Assembly (NCBI RefSeq): GCF_020521235.1 | Contig: NZ_BLAY01000026.1 | Location: 1-64,000, forward strand | Direction: 5' to 3' | Source of the DNA: Microseira wollei NIES-4236 | GTDB lineage: Bacteria > Cyanobacteriota > Cyanobacteriia > Cyanobacteriales > Aerosakkonemataceae | DNA length: 64,000 nt | Part shown: positions 8,100 through 17,194 of the stretch, one piece after another | Layout: every line of letters starts with the position of its first letter | How positions within the stretch are numbered: position 1 is the stretch's first letter | Notes under the pieces: generated by a model | Told to the model about the DNA's origin: nothing | What the model saw: only the letters and a program-made list of their open reading frames with translations | Databases searched by the model: none | Translations under genes and position numbers: made by a program

Positions 8100-10889
8100 A
8101 TGGCAATTATTCCAGTTGAAAATCCAGTCATTAATCCATCTTCCTTTGAGCCACAAAATCGACTAGATGGGATCAGCGGTGTGATGCTAATTCACAATGA
8201 AGCAGAATTTCTGTCCCAGGTAATCGAAACTTGGATTGACGCTGTAGATGAATTAGCGATCGCTTTTAATAACTGCACGGATAATACCCCTCAAATAATA
8301 GAAGAATATCAGCGGAAGTATTCTGACAAAATCAGAGCTTTTCATTACTTGCACCAGGTATATTCACCCAACACTAAAGAGCAAGTAGAATCGGAGACAA
8401 ATGATGTCCGTTCTTTCTGCTATTATGCCAATTTTACCATCAGTAAAACTCGATATAAAACCTGTGTCTTGATTAATGGAGATCACGTCGGTATTCCCGC
8501 TCGTCTGGAGAGGATTTATCAGTATTTGAAAAAAAATCCTATTCAAAATACGGCATTGTTTTTTTCAGGAGTGAATCTTTGGAAAAAGCCAAATGATCTG
8601 CGGTATTACGTCAATGTAAAAGACGTTGCGCTCGGGGACGGAGATCTTGCATATTGGACTGTTTCACCCGAGCATATTTTTATCAAGCATCCAAATCCTG
8701 TGTGGAATATAATTAGGTATCAAGGTCTTGAATTATATTATGTGGGGTGGATTTTTTGGCATACCTGTTATTTAAAGAAAGATCGAGGACAAGGTAATTA
8801 TGGCACCTATGAGGGAAGCCTTAGCCAACTTAGGGAAGCCAGATTAAAAGAAACACAATTGGTTTTGCTAGAGGCAAAATTAAAAGAAAAAAACAAAGAT
8901 TTACAAAATGTTTCTTGGCCACGGTTTTCATTGTATTTTGATTTTGGCTCTTTACCGGATGTGGCAGGGGTTGACAGCACAGATGAAATCCTGCAACAAG
9001 CTGTTGAGCATCAGCAAGCTAATCGCTTAAATCAAGCTGAGCAAGCTTACCTTCAGGTTCTAGAGACTCAGCCCGATCGCCCTGAAGCATTGTACGGATT
9101 AGGGATTGTGGCTCAACAGATGGGGAACCCTCAGATGGCCCAGAAGTGGTGGAGTAAAGCGTTACAAGTCAAGCCAGATTCGGTTAAAATCTGGTTTAGT
9201 TTGGGCAATTTGTATCAAGCTCAAGGGCAGTTAAAAGAAGCAGAGGAAGCTTACAAGCGCTCGCTCGCCCTGGCACCCGATGCAGCACCGATTTACAACA
9301 ACCTGGGTTACACCCTGCAACAGCAACAGCGGTGGGAAGAAGCGATCGCATCCTATCAAAAAGCATTGGAACTTGAGCCCAATTGCATGGAAGCAGAGGC
9401 GAATTTGGGCAACGCACTCCACGCTCAAGGAAAGCTGTCACAAGAACAACTTGCCCACTATGCTGCCTTGAACAATCAATTGGGCAACAGTCGGAAAACA
9501 GCAGGGGATTTGCAGACAGCGGCGATCTACTATCGGCAGGCAATTGCCATGCAGCCTTCCTTGTGGGAGGCGCACTATAACTTGGGGGTTGTACTCCAAG
9601 AACGAGGGGAATTGGAGGACGCGATCGCATCGTATCAAACCGCCCTGCAACTCGATCCCAACCATTGGGAAACCTACACTCGCTTGGGTAAAATTTACCA
9701 AGCACAGAACAACCTAAAAGAGGCAATTGCTGCCTATCGCCAGGGGTTAAGCCGGATAAATCCGCATTATGCCCAAGCCGTGGCAGCTTACCAGCCTGCT
9801 GGTATAGTCGAGGAAGTGCCTGTAACCCCGCCCATTCCCCAAGGCGAGGTCACTGTGGGAGCCTATCAGTTTCCCGCAATTCCACCCGTAGCAGACCCCC
9901 AGAACCCCCGACCATTCTGGACTGTAGTCATTCCGGTTTATAACCGCACCCATTATCTGCTCGAATGTCTGACCAGTTTGCTAGCACAATGGTCGGGGGA
10001 AGCGGAGATGGAAATTCTGGTTGTAGATAATGCCAGTACCCCGCCCTTATTTGAGCTAGTAAATTCCATTGGGGGCGGCGTAATTCGCTACTACCGACAC
10101 CCACAAAATCTCGGAGCGCTGCCAAATCATAATGCAGGAATTGCCCTCAGTCGCGGTCAATGGATTCATATCTTGCACGATGATGACTGCGTTCTCCCCG
10201 GTTTCTATTCCCAGCTTCAGCAAAGTTTAGAAGGGTGTCCGGATTCTATCGGAGCCGCGTTTACAGGGTTTGAATATTTCAACGAGAAAGGGGTAGTGGT
10301 TGAGAAAGGGGAGGTGGCTTCGTGGTTTGGAGAGCAAAGCGGCATCCCACAGAATTTTCTGCGGCGGATTGGCGTGACCTGTCCATTACAAGTGCCTGCG
10401 GTGGTCATTCGTCGGGCAGCTCATGAACGGTTAGGAGGCTATCACCCTAAGTTAGATTGCGCCCCTGAATGGGAGCTTTATAAACGCATTGCTGTTTTTT
10501 ATGATTGGTGGTACGAGCCGGGAACTTTGGCTCGTTACCGCGTGCATTCCCACAGAATGACAGCCAATGATTTATTATCTGGGACTCTAGCGGCGTCCCT
10601 CCGCCAGGGGTTAGAAATTTCCGAGAGTTATCTTCCGGCTGATGATTTTGCAGAGATTACAGCCCAAGCTCGGAGCTATAACTTCAACTATTGTCTGGCA
10701 CGGGCGGCAATTCCCCTCAAGGCTGGCAATCTTGCTGGGGCTTGGCGGATGCTCCAGGAGCTTCTCAAAATCGATCGGTCTCCTCAATCAGTGGCGAAGT
10801 TATTTGAGTGGTTAAATCAAGATAAAGCTGCGCCCTTACGAGATGAAATTGCCTCACAATTGGTCTCGATGCCTTGGAACGATCCCTAA
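8100..10889 (+). CDS. GT-TPR-GT2 three-part glycosyltransferase
   Basis: The protein is 929 aa. Residues of about 20-290 form an N-terminal glycosyltransferase-like module (GVMLIHNEAEFLSQVIETWI, FNNCTDNT, VLINGDHVG). Residues of about 310-570 are TPRs. Residues of about 610-860 are a GT2 domain with FWTVVIPVYNRTHYLLECL, VVDNAS and HDDDCVLPG. The C-terminal 640 residues are close to those of the gene at 6112, so the two arose by duplication, with this copy having gained or kept the extra N-terminal module. The 71-bp gap suggests one transcript. Probably two sugar transfers by one protein, with unknown substrates. Confidence 0.85.
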   Translation: MAIIPVENPVINPSSFEPQNRLDGISGVMLIHNEAEFLSQVIETWIDAVDELAIAFNNCTDNTPQIIEEYQRKYSDKIRAFHYLHQVYSPNTKEQVESETNDVRSFCYYANFTISKTRYKTCVLINGDHVGIPARLERIYQYLKKNPIQNTALFFSGVNLWKKPNDLRYYVNVKDVALGDGDLAYWTVSPEHIFIKHPNPVWNIIRYQGLELYYVGWIFWHTCYLKKDRGQGNYGTYEGSLSQLREARLKETQLVLLEAKLKEKNKDLQNVSWPRFSLYFDFGSLPDVAGVDSTDEILQQAVEHQQANRLNQAEQAYLQVLETQPDRPEALYGLGIVAQQMGNPQMAQKWWSKALQVKPDSVKIWFSLGNLYQAQGQLKEAEEAYKRSLALAPDAAPIYNNLGYTLQQQQRWEEAIASYQKALELEPNCMEAEANLGNALHAQGKLSQEQLAHYAALNNQLGNSRKTAGDLQTAAIYYRQAIAMQPSLWEAHYNLGVVLQERGELEDAIASYQTALQLDPNHWETYTRLGKIYQAQNNLKEAIAAYRQGLSRINPHYAQAVAAYQPAGIVEEVPVTPPIPQGEVTVGAYQFPAIPPVADPQNPRPFWTVVIPVYNRTHYLLECLTSLLAQWSGEAEMEILVVDNASTPPLFELVNSIGGGVIRYYRHPQNLGALPNHNAGIALSRGQWIHILHDDDCVLPGFYSQLQQSLEGCPDSIGAAFTGFEYFNEKGVVVEKGEVASWFGEQSGIPQNFLRRIGVTCPLQVPAVVIRRAAHERLGGYHPKLDCAPEWELYKRIAVFYDWWYEPGTLARYRVHSHRMTANDLLSGTLAASLRQGLEISESYLPADDFAEITAQARSYNFNYCLARAAIPLKAGNLAGAWRMLQELLKIDRSPQSVAKLFEWLNQDKAAPLRDEIASQLVSMPWNDP

Positions 10890-10935
10890 GCCGCAGCAGC
10901 GACAAACCACAATAAACGCCTAAAATTTCTAATCT

Positions 10936-11961
10936 ATGAAAGTCTTGGTAACTGGAACAGAAGGTTATATCGGCTCGTTATTAGCCCCCTTGCTGATGCA
11001 ACGGGGTTACGAAGTCATCGGCGTCGATACGGGCTTTTATAAAGTTGGCTGGCTGTACAACGGGACGACGCTAACTCCCAAAACCCTGAACAAAGATATC
11101 CGACAGATTACGGTGGAAGATCTACAGGGAGTGGAAGCGATCGCTCACTTAGCAGAACTTTCCAACGACCCCCTGGGTCAGCTGGCACCCAATATCACCT
11201 ACGATATCAACCACAAAGGGTCAGTCCGTTTGGCACAACTGGCGAAGCAAGCAGGGATACCCCGCTTCGTCTACACCTCTTCTTGCAGCGTCTACGGCTT
11301 TGCTAGCGAAGACTTCGTCACCGAAGAGTCTGCGGTCAATCCTCAAACTGCCTATGCCAAATGCAAAACTCTTGTGGAACAAGACGTAAAACTCCTCGCC
11401 GATGACAGCTTTTCTCCCACCTTTCTGCGGAATGCCACCGCCTACGGCGCCTCTCCCAGAATGCGCTTTGATATCGTCTTGAACAACCTAGCAGGTTGGG
11501 CATGGACAATCAAAGAAATCAAAATGACCAGCGACGGTACCCCCTGGCGTCCCCTCGTTCACCTACTCGATATCTGCAAAGCCATTATCTGCACCCTAGA
11601 AGCACCGCGAGAAATCGTTCACAACCAAATCTTCAACGTCGGCGATACCCACAGCAACTATCAAGTCAAAGAAATTGCCCAAATCGTCGCCGATGTCTTC
11701 ACAGGTTGTCAATTGAGCTTTGGCAAAAGCGATCCGGACAACCGCAGCTATCGGGTTTCCTTCGATAAAATTAACCAAACCCTGCCCGGATTCAAATGCG
11801 AATGGAACGCCCAACGCGGTGCCCAGCAATTCTTTGACTTATTTAACCAAATCGACATGACAAAAGAAACCTTTGAATTTCGAGGATTTACCCGCCTCAA
11901 ACAACTCGAATATCTCATTCGCACCCAGCAAATCGACCAAGATTTCTTCTGGCGCCAATAG
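10936..11961 (+). CDS. NAD-dependent sugar epimerase/dehydratase
   Basis: This extended SDR of 341 aa has the N-terminal dinucleotide motif VTGTEGYIGS, the SSCSVYG region around residue 116 and the catalytic YAKCK tyrosine and lysine around residue 136. It should act on a nucleotide-activated sugar (4,6-dehydration, epimerisation or reduction). It lies 46 bp after the glycosyltransferase and before a sugar C-methyltransferase and a cytidylyltransferase. A CDP- or dTDP-hexose intermediate is therefore a reasonable inference, but the exact reaction cannot be fixed by reading. Confidence 0.85.
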   Translation: MKVLVTGTEGYIGSLLAPLLMQRGYEVIGVDTGFYKVGWLYNGTTLTPKTLNKDIRQITVEDLQGVEAIAHLAELSNDPLGQLAPNITYDINHKGSVRLAQLAKQAGIPRFVYTSSCSVYGFASEDFVTEESAVNPQTAYAKCKTLVEQDVKLLADDSFSPTFLRNATAYGASPRMRFDIVLNNLAGWAWTIKEIKMTSDGTPWRPLVHLLDICKAIICTLEAPREIVHNQIFNVGDTHSNYQVKEIAQIVADVFTGCQLSFGKSDPDNRSYRVSFDKINQTLPGFKCEWNAQRGAQQFFDLFNQIDMTKETFEFRGFTRLKQLEYLIRTQQIDQDFFWRQ

Positions 11962-12214
11962 CCAGCAACAAGTAATACCCCTTTTACTCTTTTCATCTTC
12001 TTCTCTGCCTCCTCTGCGTCTAGCCTACGGGAAGCCACTTCGTGTCTATGGCGGTTCGTTTACAGGACTTACGCAGGAAGAGGCTAGAAACCGGGTTTCT
12101 TTGTAGATTTCTCGTTTACTTACTGAATGATTTTTGATAGAAACCCGGTTTCTTTGGGTAAGTCCTGATTAAAAAAAGGGGTTTATAGAATAAATAAAAA
12201 CTGGAGAATTAGCA
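11962..12214. repeat. Gap with MITE family 1, copy C
   Basis: The MITE spans 12063-12167: CAGGACTTACGCA at the left, GGGTAAGTCCTG at the right, inner arms AGAAACCGGGTTTCT and AGAAACCCGGTTTCT. Before it is a CCTCCTCTGCGTC-type purine/pyrimidine repeat seen again near 58680 and 61400. The last 45 bp hold the ribosome-binding site (CTGGAGAA) of the next gene. Confidence 0.6.
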
Positions 12215-13468
12215 ATGGAAAATAATACCAGCTTAAATCGGGGTAACTGTCGGTTTTGCGGCACTCAATTGCGCCATACTTTCGTAGATTTGGGCATGTC
12301 TCCCCCCTGCGAAAGTTATCGCACCCTCGAACAATTGAACGAAATGGAGCCATTTTATCCCCTCCACGTCCATGTTTGCGACCATTGTTTTTTAGTCCAA
12401 CTCCAGGAATATATCAGTCCCGAAGATATCTTTAGCGAATACGCCTATTTTTCATCCTACTCCGATACCTGGTTGCAACACGCCAAAAACTACGTCGATA
12501 TGGCAGTGGATCGCTTCCAATTAAACCAGCAGAGTCAAGTGGTGGAAATTGCCAGTAACGATGGTTACCTGCTGCAATACTTTGTTGCTAAAGGCATCCC
12601 GGCAATAGGAATAGAACCAGCAGCAAATATCGCTGAAGTAGCGATTAAAAAAGGCGTCCCAACAATTGTGGAATTTTTTGGCGAAAAAACAGCCAGAGAA
12701 CAAGCTGAGAAAGGGAAACAGGCAGATTTATTACTCGGTAACAACGTCCTCGCTCAAGTGCCAGATTTGAACGATTTCGTCAAAGGACTGAAAATTTTAC
12801 TCAAACCTCAGGGAGTCATTACAATAGAATTTCCCCACCTGATGCGGTTGATGGCAGAAAATCAGTTTGACACCATCTATCACGAACATTTCTCTTATTT
12901 TTCCTTCCTGACAACAGAAAAGATTTTTGCCGCTCACGGTTTGACCTTGTTTGATGTGGAAGAGTTACCGACTCATGGCGGATCTTTGAGAATTTATGCT
13001 GGTCACGCTGAAGACAATTCTAAACCGATTAGCCAGCGGGTAGTAGAACTCAAAGCTAGGGAAGAAGCGGCTGGTTTTACCAGCTTGGATTGCTACTTTT
13101 CCTTTAGCGAACAAGTCAAAGAAACCAAGCGCAAGCTGTTAGATTTCCTGATTAAGGCTAAGCGAGAAGGAAAATCTATTGCCGGTTACGGCGCTCCGGG
13201 TAAGGGAAATACGCTGTTAAACTATTGCGGTATCCGCACCGATTTTCTTGACTACACGGTCGATCGCAATCCTTACAAACAGGGGAAATTCCTACCAGGG
13301 ACTCACATTCCTATTTTTCACCCAGATAAAATTAACGAAACGAAACCCGACTATGTGGTGATTTTGCCCTGGAATTTTAAGGAAGAGATTATAGCACAAA
13401 TGGCTCACATCCGCAAGTGGGGCGGGAAATTTGTCGTGCCAATTCCCGAAGTGCAGGTCTATTCATAG
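12215..13468 (+). CDS. Sugar C-methyltransferase (SAM-dependent)
   Basis: The protein is 417 aa with the three-part layout of NovU/TylC3-type nucleotide-sugar C-methyltransferases. It has an N-terminal zinc-binding region with two CxxC motifs (CRFCG at about 10, CDHC at about 60). The central Rossmann SAM domain carries VVEIASNDGYLLQYF around residue 110. The C-terminal domain has GYGAPGKGNTLLNYC around residue 325. The expected reaction is methylation at C3 of a 4-keto sugar nucleotide. With the neighbouring cytidylyltransferase and 3,5-epimerase-type enzyme it implies a branched-chain deoxysugar. The start ATG has a good Shine-Dalgarno. Confidence 0.9.
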   Translation: MENNTSLNRGNCRFCGTQLRHTFVDLGMSPPCESYRTLEQLNEMEPFYPLHVHVCDHCFLVQLQEYISPEDIFSEYAYFSSYSDTWLQHAKNYVDMAVDRFQLNQQSQVVEIASNDGYLLQYFVAKGIPAIGIEPAANIAEVAIKKGVPTIVEFFGEKTAREQAEKGKQADLLLGNNVLAQVPDLNDFVKGLKILLKPQGVITIEFPHLMRLMAENQFDTIYHEHFSYFSFLTTEKIFAAHGLTLFDVEELPTHGGSLRIYAGHAEDNSKPISQRVVELKAREEAAGFTSLDCYFSFSEQVKETKRKLLDFLIKAKREGKSIAGYGAPGKGNTLLNYCGIRTDFLDYTVDRNPYKQGKFLPGTHIPIFHPDKINETKPDYVVILPWNFKEEIIAQMAHIRKWGGKFVVPIPEVQVYS

Positions 13469-13488
13469 GATGTGAACAGATGGGTTTG

Positions 13489-13522
13489 TTTCATCGGCGA
13501 TCGCGCGCGATCGCCGATGAAA
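13489..13522. terminator. 34-bp perfect palindrome with two HIP1 cores
   Basis: The palindrome is centred at 13505/13506 and contains CGGCGATCGCG and its reverse complement. It lies 20 bp after the methyltransferase stop and can form a stem of up to 17 bp, with no T-tract. A terminator or mRNA 3' stabiliser is likely. Confidence 0.5.
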
Positions 13523-13538
13523 TCGCTTGTATAGGACT

Positions 13539-13639
13539 CAGGACTAACGCAAACACCAAAGTTTCTCTGAAAAATCGTCGATGGGGAACGACAGATCCAG
13601 GTCGCACCCAGTTTCTGGCCTCGTCGTGGTTAAGTCCTG
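13539..13639. repeat. MITE family 1, copy D
   Basis: The left end is CAGGACTAACGCAAACACC and the right end TTAAGTCCTG. The interior matches copies B and E (TTTCTCTGAAAAATCGTCG). It sits between the palindrome and the cytidylyltransferase leader. Confidence 0.65.
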
Positions 13640-13832
13640 GGACTTATATCACCCTCAAGAATTAGGACGATCCAAGAAATTGCCAGTTTGGCAACTTCTA
13701 TCAGATTAGCTATGGCACACTTAATTGCATTAGATTTTTAGGACTTTCACTAGCCGAGGTCTAGCCTAAACCCCGGTTGGTGGGGCTTTTAATCAGCGCT
13801 CGTCAATATTTCCCATAATTAAGGAATTGAAA

Positions 13833-14630
13833 ATGAAAGTTGTTTTATTTTGTGGTGGTCTTGGCACCCGAATGAGAGACTATTCAGAAAGCATCCCCAA
13901 GCCGATGGTTACTATCGGCTATCGACCACTCTTGTGGCACGTAATGAAATACTACGCCCACTACGGACACAAAGACTTTATTTTGTGCCTGGGTTACAAA
14001 GCTGACACGATCAAGAGCTATTTCTTAAACTATAATGAGTGGATCTCCAATGACTTTACTTTATCCAACGGGGCAAATATTCAATTATTTAATCGGGATA
14101 TTCAAGACTGGAAAATCACTTTTGTGGATACCGGCTTGACTGCCAATATTGGTCAAAGGTTCAAGGCAATTGAAGAGTATCTCGATGGAGAAGAATACTT
14201 CCTGGCTAACTACAGCGACGGCTTGACCGACTTGCACCTACCGACGTATATCGATCGTTTTCACAAGCAAGATAAGATCGCTAGCTTTTTGTGCGTCAGA
14301 CCCAGCCAAAGCTTTCATTTAGTTGACTTGGATGAAACTGGTCAGGTGAGAAAAATCCAGGATGTCAAACAGCGGGATATCTGGATTAACGGGGGATATT
14401 TTATGTTTAAGAAAGATATCTTCAAATACATTAATTACGGAGAAGAACTCGTTGGCGAACCTTTTCAAAGATTGATTGAAATTGGAGAACTGTCCGCTTA
14501 CAAATATACCGGCTTTTTTGGTGTCATGGACACCTTTAAAGAGAAGCAGCACCTCGATGATATGTATGCGCGAGGCGAAAGACCTTGGGAAGTTTGGAGA
14601 AACCAAAGAGTGGAACAACTTGTAGGTTAA
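13833..14630 (+). CDS. rfbF: Glucose-1-phosphate cytidylyltransferase
   Basis: The protein is 265 aa, close to the family's usual 257. It makes CDP-glucose from CTP and glucose 1-phosphate. The N-terminal nucleotidyltransferase signature FCGGLGTRMRDYSESIPKPM is followed by the family-typical LWHVMKYYAHYGHKDF and a C-terminal MDTFKEKQHLDDMYARGERP. ATG 13833 is chosen because AAGGA lies 7 nt upstream; a TTG at 13827 is less likely. The stop overlaps the start of the next gene (TAATG). A CDP-glucose 4,6-dehydratase, the normal next step, is not obvious unless the SDR at 10936 fills it. Confidence 0.92.
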   Translation: MKVVLFCGGLGTRMRDYSESIPKPMVTIGYRPLLWHVMKYYAHYGHKDFILCLGYKADTIKSYFLNYNEWISNDFTLSNGANIQLFNRDIQDWKITFVDTGLTANIGQRFKAIEEYLDGEEYFLANYSDGLTDLHLPTYIDRFHKQDKIASFLCVRPSQSFHLVDLDETGQVRKIQDVKQRDIWINGGYFMFKKDIFKYINYGEELVGEPFQRLIEIGELSAYKYTGFFGVMDTFKEKQHLDDMYARGERPWEVWRNQRVEQLVG

Positions 14631-15289
14631 TGATTATGATGCAGATCGGCTTTAACAAAACCAACGAATCCGAGTACAGAGTTCTCTGTCTGGGGGCGCA
14701 TTGCGATGATATCGAAATTGGCTGTGGAGGTACAGTTTTAAAGCTGATCGAAAACTACAAGAACATCATCTTTTATTGGGTTGTCTTCAGTTCAAACCAG
14801 GAAAGAGCGCAGGAAGCCATCGCCAGTGCCAATCTCTTCTTAAAAGAAGCAAAGGCAAAGACAGTAATCGTTAAAGATTTCCGAGATGGCTTTCTTCCTT
14901 TCTACGGGATTGAGGTCAAAGAATATTTTGAGCAATTGAAACAAGAATTCTCACCCGACCTGATTTTGACTCATTACCGGCAGGATCTTCACCAAGACCA
15001 CCGCTTAATTTCCGACCTAACTTGGAATACCTTTAGAAATCATCTAATCCTGGAATACGAAATCCCTAAATACGACGGGGATTTGGGAATACCAAACTTT
15101 TTCGTCCAGATAGATGAGTCGATTTGCCGCCGCAAAATCCAGTACATTCTGGATGCCTTTAAAACCCAGACTAATAAACAATGGTTTACGGAAGAAACTT
15201 TCCGTTCGCTGCTCAGAATCCGGGGAATGGAATCAAATTCACCCAGTAAATATGCAGAAGCATTTTACTGCCGTAAAATCGTATTTTGA
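14630..15289 (+). CDS. PIG-L/LmbE-family deacetylase
   Basis: The protein is 219 aa. The zinc-binding signature AHCDDIEIGCGG (usual form AHPDDExxGxGG) is near residue 24. A second metal motif, HQDHR, is near residue 123. Members remove N-acetyl groups from amino sugars or related conjugates. The start ATG 14630 shares its A with the rfbF stop codon, so translation is probably coupled. Within a sugar-nucleotide cluster it probably deacetylates a sugar or a glycan intermediate. The Pro-to-Cys change in the first motif is unusual but keeps the histidine and aspartates. Confidence 0.85.
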   Translation: MIMMQIGFNKTNESEYRVLCLGAHCDDIEIGCGGTVLKLIENYKNIIFYWVVFSSNQERAQEAIASANLFLKEAKAKTVIVKDFRDGFLPFYGIEVKEYFEQLKQEFSPDLILTHYRQDLHQDHRLISDLTWNTFRNHLILEYEIPKYDGDLGIPNFFVQIDESICRRKIQYILDAFKTQTNKQWFTEETFRSLLRIRGMESNSPSKYAEAFYCRKIVF

Positions 15290-15313
15290 GAAAAAAAAAG
15301 GGGCAATAAATCC

Positions 15314-15880
15314 ATGATTTTCACTGAAACTAAGTTAAAAGGTGCGTTCGTTATTGACTTATATCTACTACCCGACCAACGGGGATTTTTTGCTCGTAGT
15401 TTCTGCACCAAGGAATTTGAAGCTCATGGTTTAAATCCAAACCTTGTCCAGTGCAACCTATCTTTTAACTATAAAAAAGGAACGCTGCGGGGGATGCACT
15501 ATCAAATGGCTCCCTTCACCGAAACGAAGTTGATTCGGTGTATTCGGGGAGCTATCTATGACGTCATTATAGACTTGCGTCCCGAATCTGAAACTTATTT
15601 ATCTTACATCGGTGTAGAACTGACTGCTGAAAATCGCCGCGCTTTATACGTTCCTGAGCGGTTTGCTCACGGTTTCCAATCCCTCAGCGATGAAAGCGAG
15701 GTGATGTATCAAATGGGCGAATTCCACGCACCGGAATACGCTTTTGGCTTGCGCTATAACGATTCGGCTTTGGGGATTGAATGGCCCCTACCAGTCAGTG
15801 AAATATCCCAGAAAGATTTATCTTGGCCTTTGCTGGAATCTGTTCCCGTCAAGGCATTCTCTCATCTAGCAGGTGTATAG
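15314..15880 (+). CDS. rfbC: dTDP-4-dehydrorhamnose 3,5-epimerase family protein
   Basis: The cupin-fold epimerase is 188 aa. The motifs DQRGFFARSF, GTLRGMHYQ (catalytic His region), IYDVIIDLR and VPERFAHGFQSL are all present. It would epimerise C3 and/or C5 of a 4-keto deoxysugar nucleotide. Since the cluster has a cytidylyl- and not a thymidylyltransferase, its substrate may be CDP-linked. It starts 24 bp after the deacetylase. The stop TAG is the last base before the IsrB element, so this insertion did not damage the gene. Confidence 0.88.
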   Translation: MIFTETKLKGAFVIDLYLLPDQRGFFARSFCTKEFEAHGLNPNLVQCNLSFNYKKGTLRGMHYQMAPFTETKLIRCIRGAIYDVIIDLRPESETYLSYIGVELTAENRRALYVPERFAHGFQSLSDESEVMYQMGEFHAPEYAFGLRYNDSALGIEWPLPVSEISQKDLSWPLLESVPVKAFSHLAGV

Positions 15881-16091
15881 CGGTCACTAACCCCCGAATA
15901 TAATTCGGGGGCTTGTAAGAGGAGAACTGACCAATCTCTTAATACAAGACTAAAACAGTGTCTAGCCAAAACTACTGAACTATCCGGGTGTGGTAGCCCA
16001 CAACAAGTTACTGGATGCCTCCCTAGTCTGTAACCTCTGTGATAGTCAGTGGCGAAGGGATATATAAACCTAGCAATAGGACTTATCGTAA
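15881..16091 (+). ncRNA. Predicted omega-RNA of the IsrB element
   Basis: IscB and IsrB omega-RNAs lie upstream of the nuclease gene and carry the guide at their 5' end. Here GGTCA (15882) can pair with TGACC about 45 nt later, enclosing a perfect CCCCCGAAT...ATTCGGGGG hairpin; further inverted repeats follow to the start codon. The same design (GTCAGC...GCTGAC around CCCCGC...GCGGGG) precedes the IscB at 21283. The guide would be about 16-20 nt just upstream, in the last codons of rfbC. No fold was computed. Confidence 0.6.
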
Positions 16092-17123
16092 ATGTTTGTT
16101 CCAGTGGTAGACAGCAATAATCGACCCCTAATGCCAACAACTCCTGCAAGGGCAAAACGTTGGATAAAGTCAGGTAAGGCAACACCGTTTTTCAAAAAAG
16201 GAGTATTTTGTGTTCGACTCAATGTAGAACCCTCAAACCGTAACCACCAACCAATTGCAGTAGGGATTGACCCAGGTTCAAAGCGTGAAGGATTTACGGT
16301 TAAATCCTTTTCACACACCTACCTAAACGTGCAAACCCATGCAGTTGACTGGGTAAAAGACCACATAGAAACACGTCGGAATATGCGACGTGCTAGGCGG
16401 TTTCGTAAAACACCATGTCGTCAAAACCGTGTCAATCGGTTAGTCAATAAACAAAAATTACCGCCATCAACTTTAGCTTGTTGGCAGTGGAAGCTACGTA
16501 TCTGTAAATGGCTAATATCGATATTTCCTGTCACGATATTTGAAGATATTAAAGCCAAAACATGGAAGAACGGGCGCAAATGGAACGTAATGTTTTCTCC
16601 TCTGGAGGTCGGCAAGCACTGGTTTTATTCTGAACTACGTCAGATTGCGGACTTAGAAACTCGCACAGGGAATGATACTTACGATCTTCGTCAAGCTTTA
16701 GGATTGAAGAAATCAAAGAATAAACTATCTAATAAGTTTGATGCTCATTGTGTTGACTCATGGGTTTTGGCTAACTGGTATGTTGGGGGTCACACCGCAC
16801 CTGACAACACATTATTGATTGAGGTTGTTCCATTAGAACTTCACCGTCGTCAACTCCACCGACTACAACACCAAGCAGGACACATCAGACTTCGATACGG
16901 TGGAACAATCAGTGCGGGTTTTAAACGGGGTGCGGTTGTCAAGCATCCCTTGCATGGGTTTTGCTACGTCGGTGGGTGGCACCAATCACCAACCAAGAAA
17001 AATCCAGACAGAAAAACAATTAGCTTACACAACATCAACTCAGGTAAGCGGTTAACCCAAAACGCATTGCCCACTGATTGTAAGTTTCTTGCTTACAACT
17101 CTTGGCGCATTGTCAACGGCTAA
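16092..17123 (+). CDS. isrB: IsrB RNA-guided nickase (IscB-like, no HNH)
   Basis: The protein is 343 aa, matching IsrB length (about 350) and not IscB (400-500). The N-terminal PLMP domain reads VVDSNNRPLMPTTPARAKRW. RuvC-I is AVGIDPGSKREG (D60). An arginine-rich bridge helix lies at about 94-112 (RRNMRRARRFRK). RuvC-II is IFEDIKAKTW (E151). RuvC-III is FDAHCVDSW (H219, D222). No HNH lies between RuvC-II and III. A C-terminal part of about 110 residues follows. IsrB nicks the non-target strand under omega-RNA guidance. All RuvC acids are present, so activity is plausible. The element is inserted between rfbC and the DUF4910 gene without disrupting either. No TnpA is nearby. Confidence 0.9.
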   Translation: MFVPVVDSNNRPLMPTTPARAKRWIKSGKATPFFKKGVFCVRLNVEPSNRNHQPIAVGIDPGSKREGFTVKSFSHTYLNVQTHAVDWVKDHIETRRNMRRARRFRKTPCRQNRVNRLVNKQKLPPSTLACWQWKLRICKWLISIFPVTIFEDIKAKTWKNGRKWNVMFSPLEVGKHWFYSELRQIADLETRTGNDTYDLRQALGLKKSKNKLSNKFDAHCVDSWVLANWYVGGHTAPDNTLLIEVVPLELHRRQLHRLQHQAGHIRLRYGGTISAGFKRGAVVKHPLHGFCYVGGWHQSPTKKNPDRKTISLHNINSGKRLTQNALPTDCKFLAYNSWRIVNG

Positions 17124-17194
17124 TAAATTAGCCGTGTCGTGTTTCCTCCAGTAGCTAAAGCTACAAGGTTTCCTCAACGAACGAAGGTTTTTAG
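17124..17194 (+). mobile_element. IsrB element right end
   Basis: Two hairpins (GGCTAATAAATTAGCC; GTAGCTAAAGCTAC) lead to GAAGGTTTTTAG, directly followed by ATGA, the start of the next gene. The layout matches the IscB right end at 22612-22646 (GAGGTTTTAG then ATGA). GAAGG lies 6 nt before the ATG and can serve as its Shine-Dalgarno. Confidence 0.6.

Noticed and set aside
9196-9726. 176-codon minus-strand ORF
   Set aside because: It is the antisense shadow of the TPR section of the gene at 8100; similar shadows lie opposite the gene at 6112.
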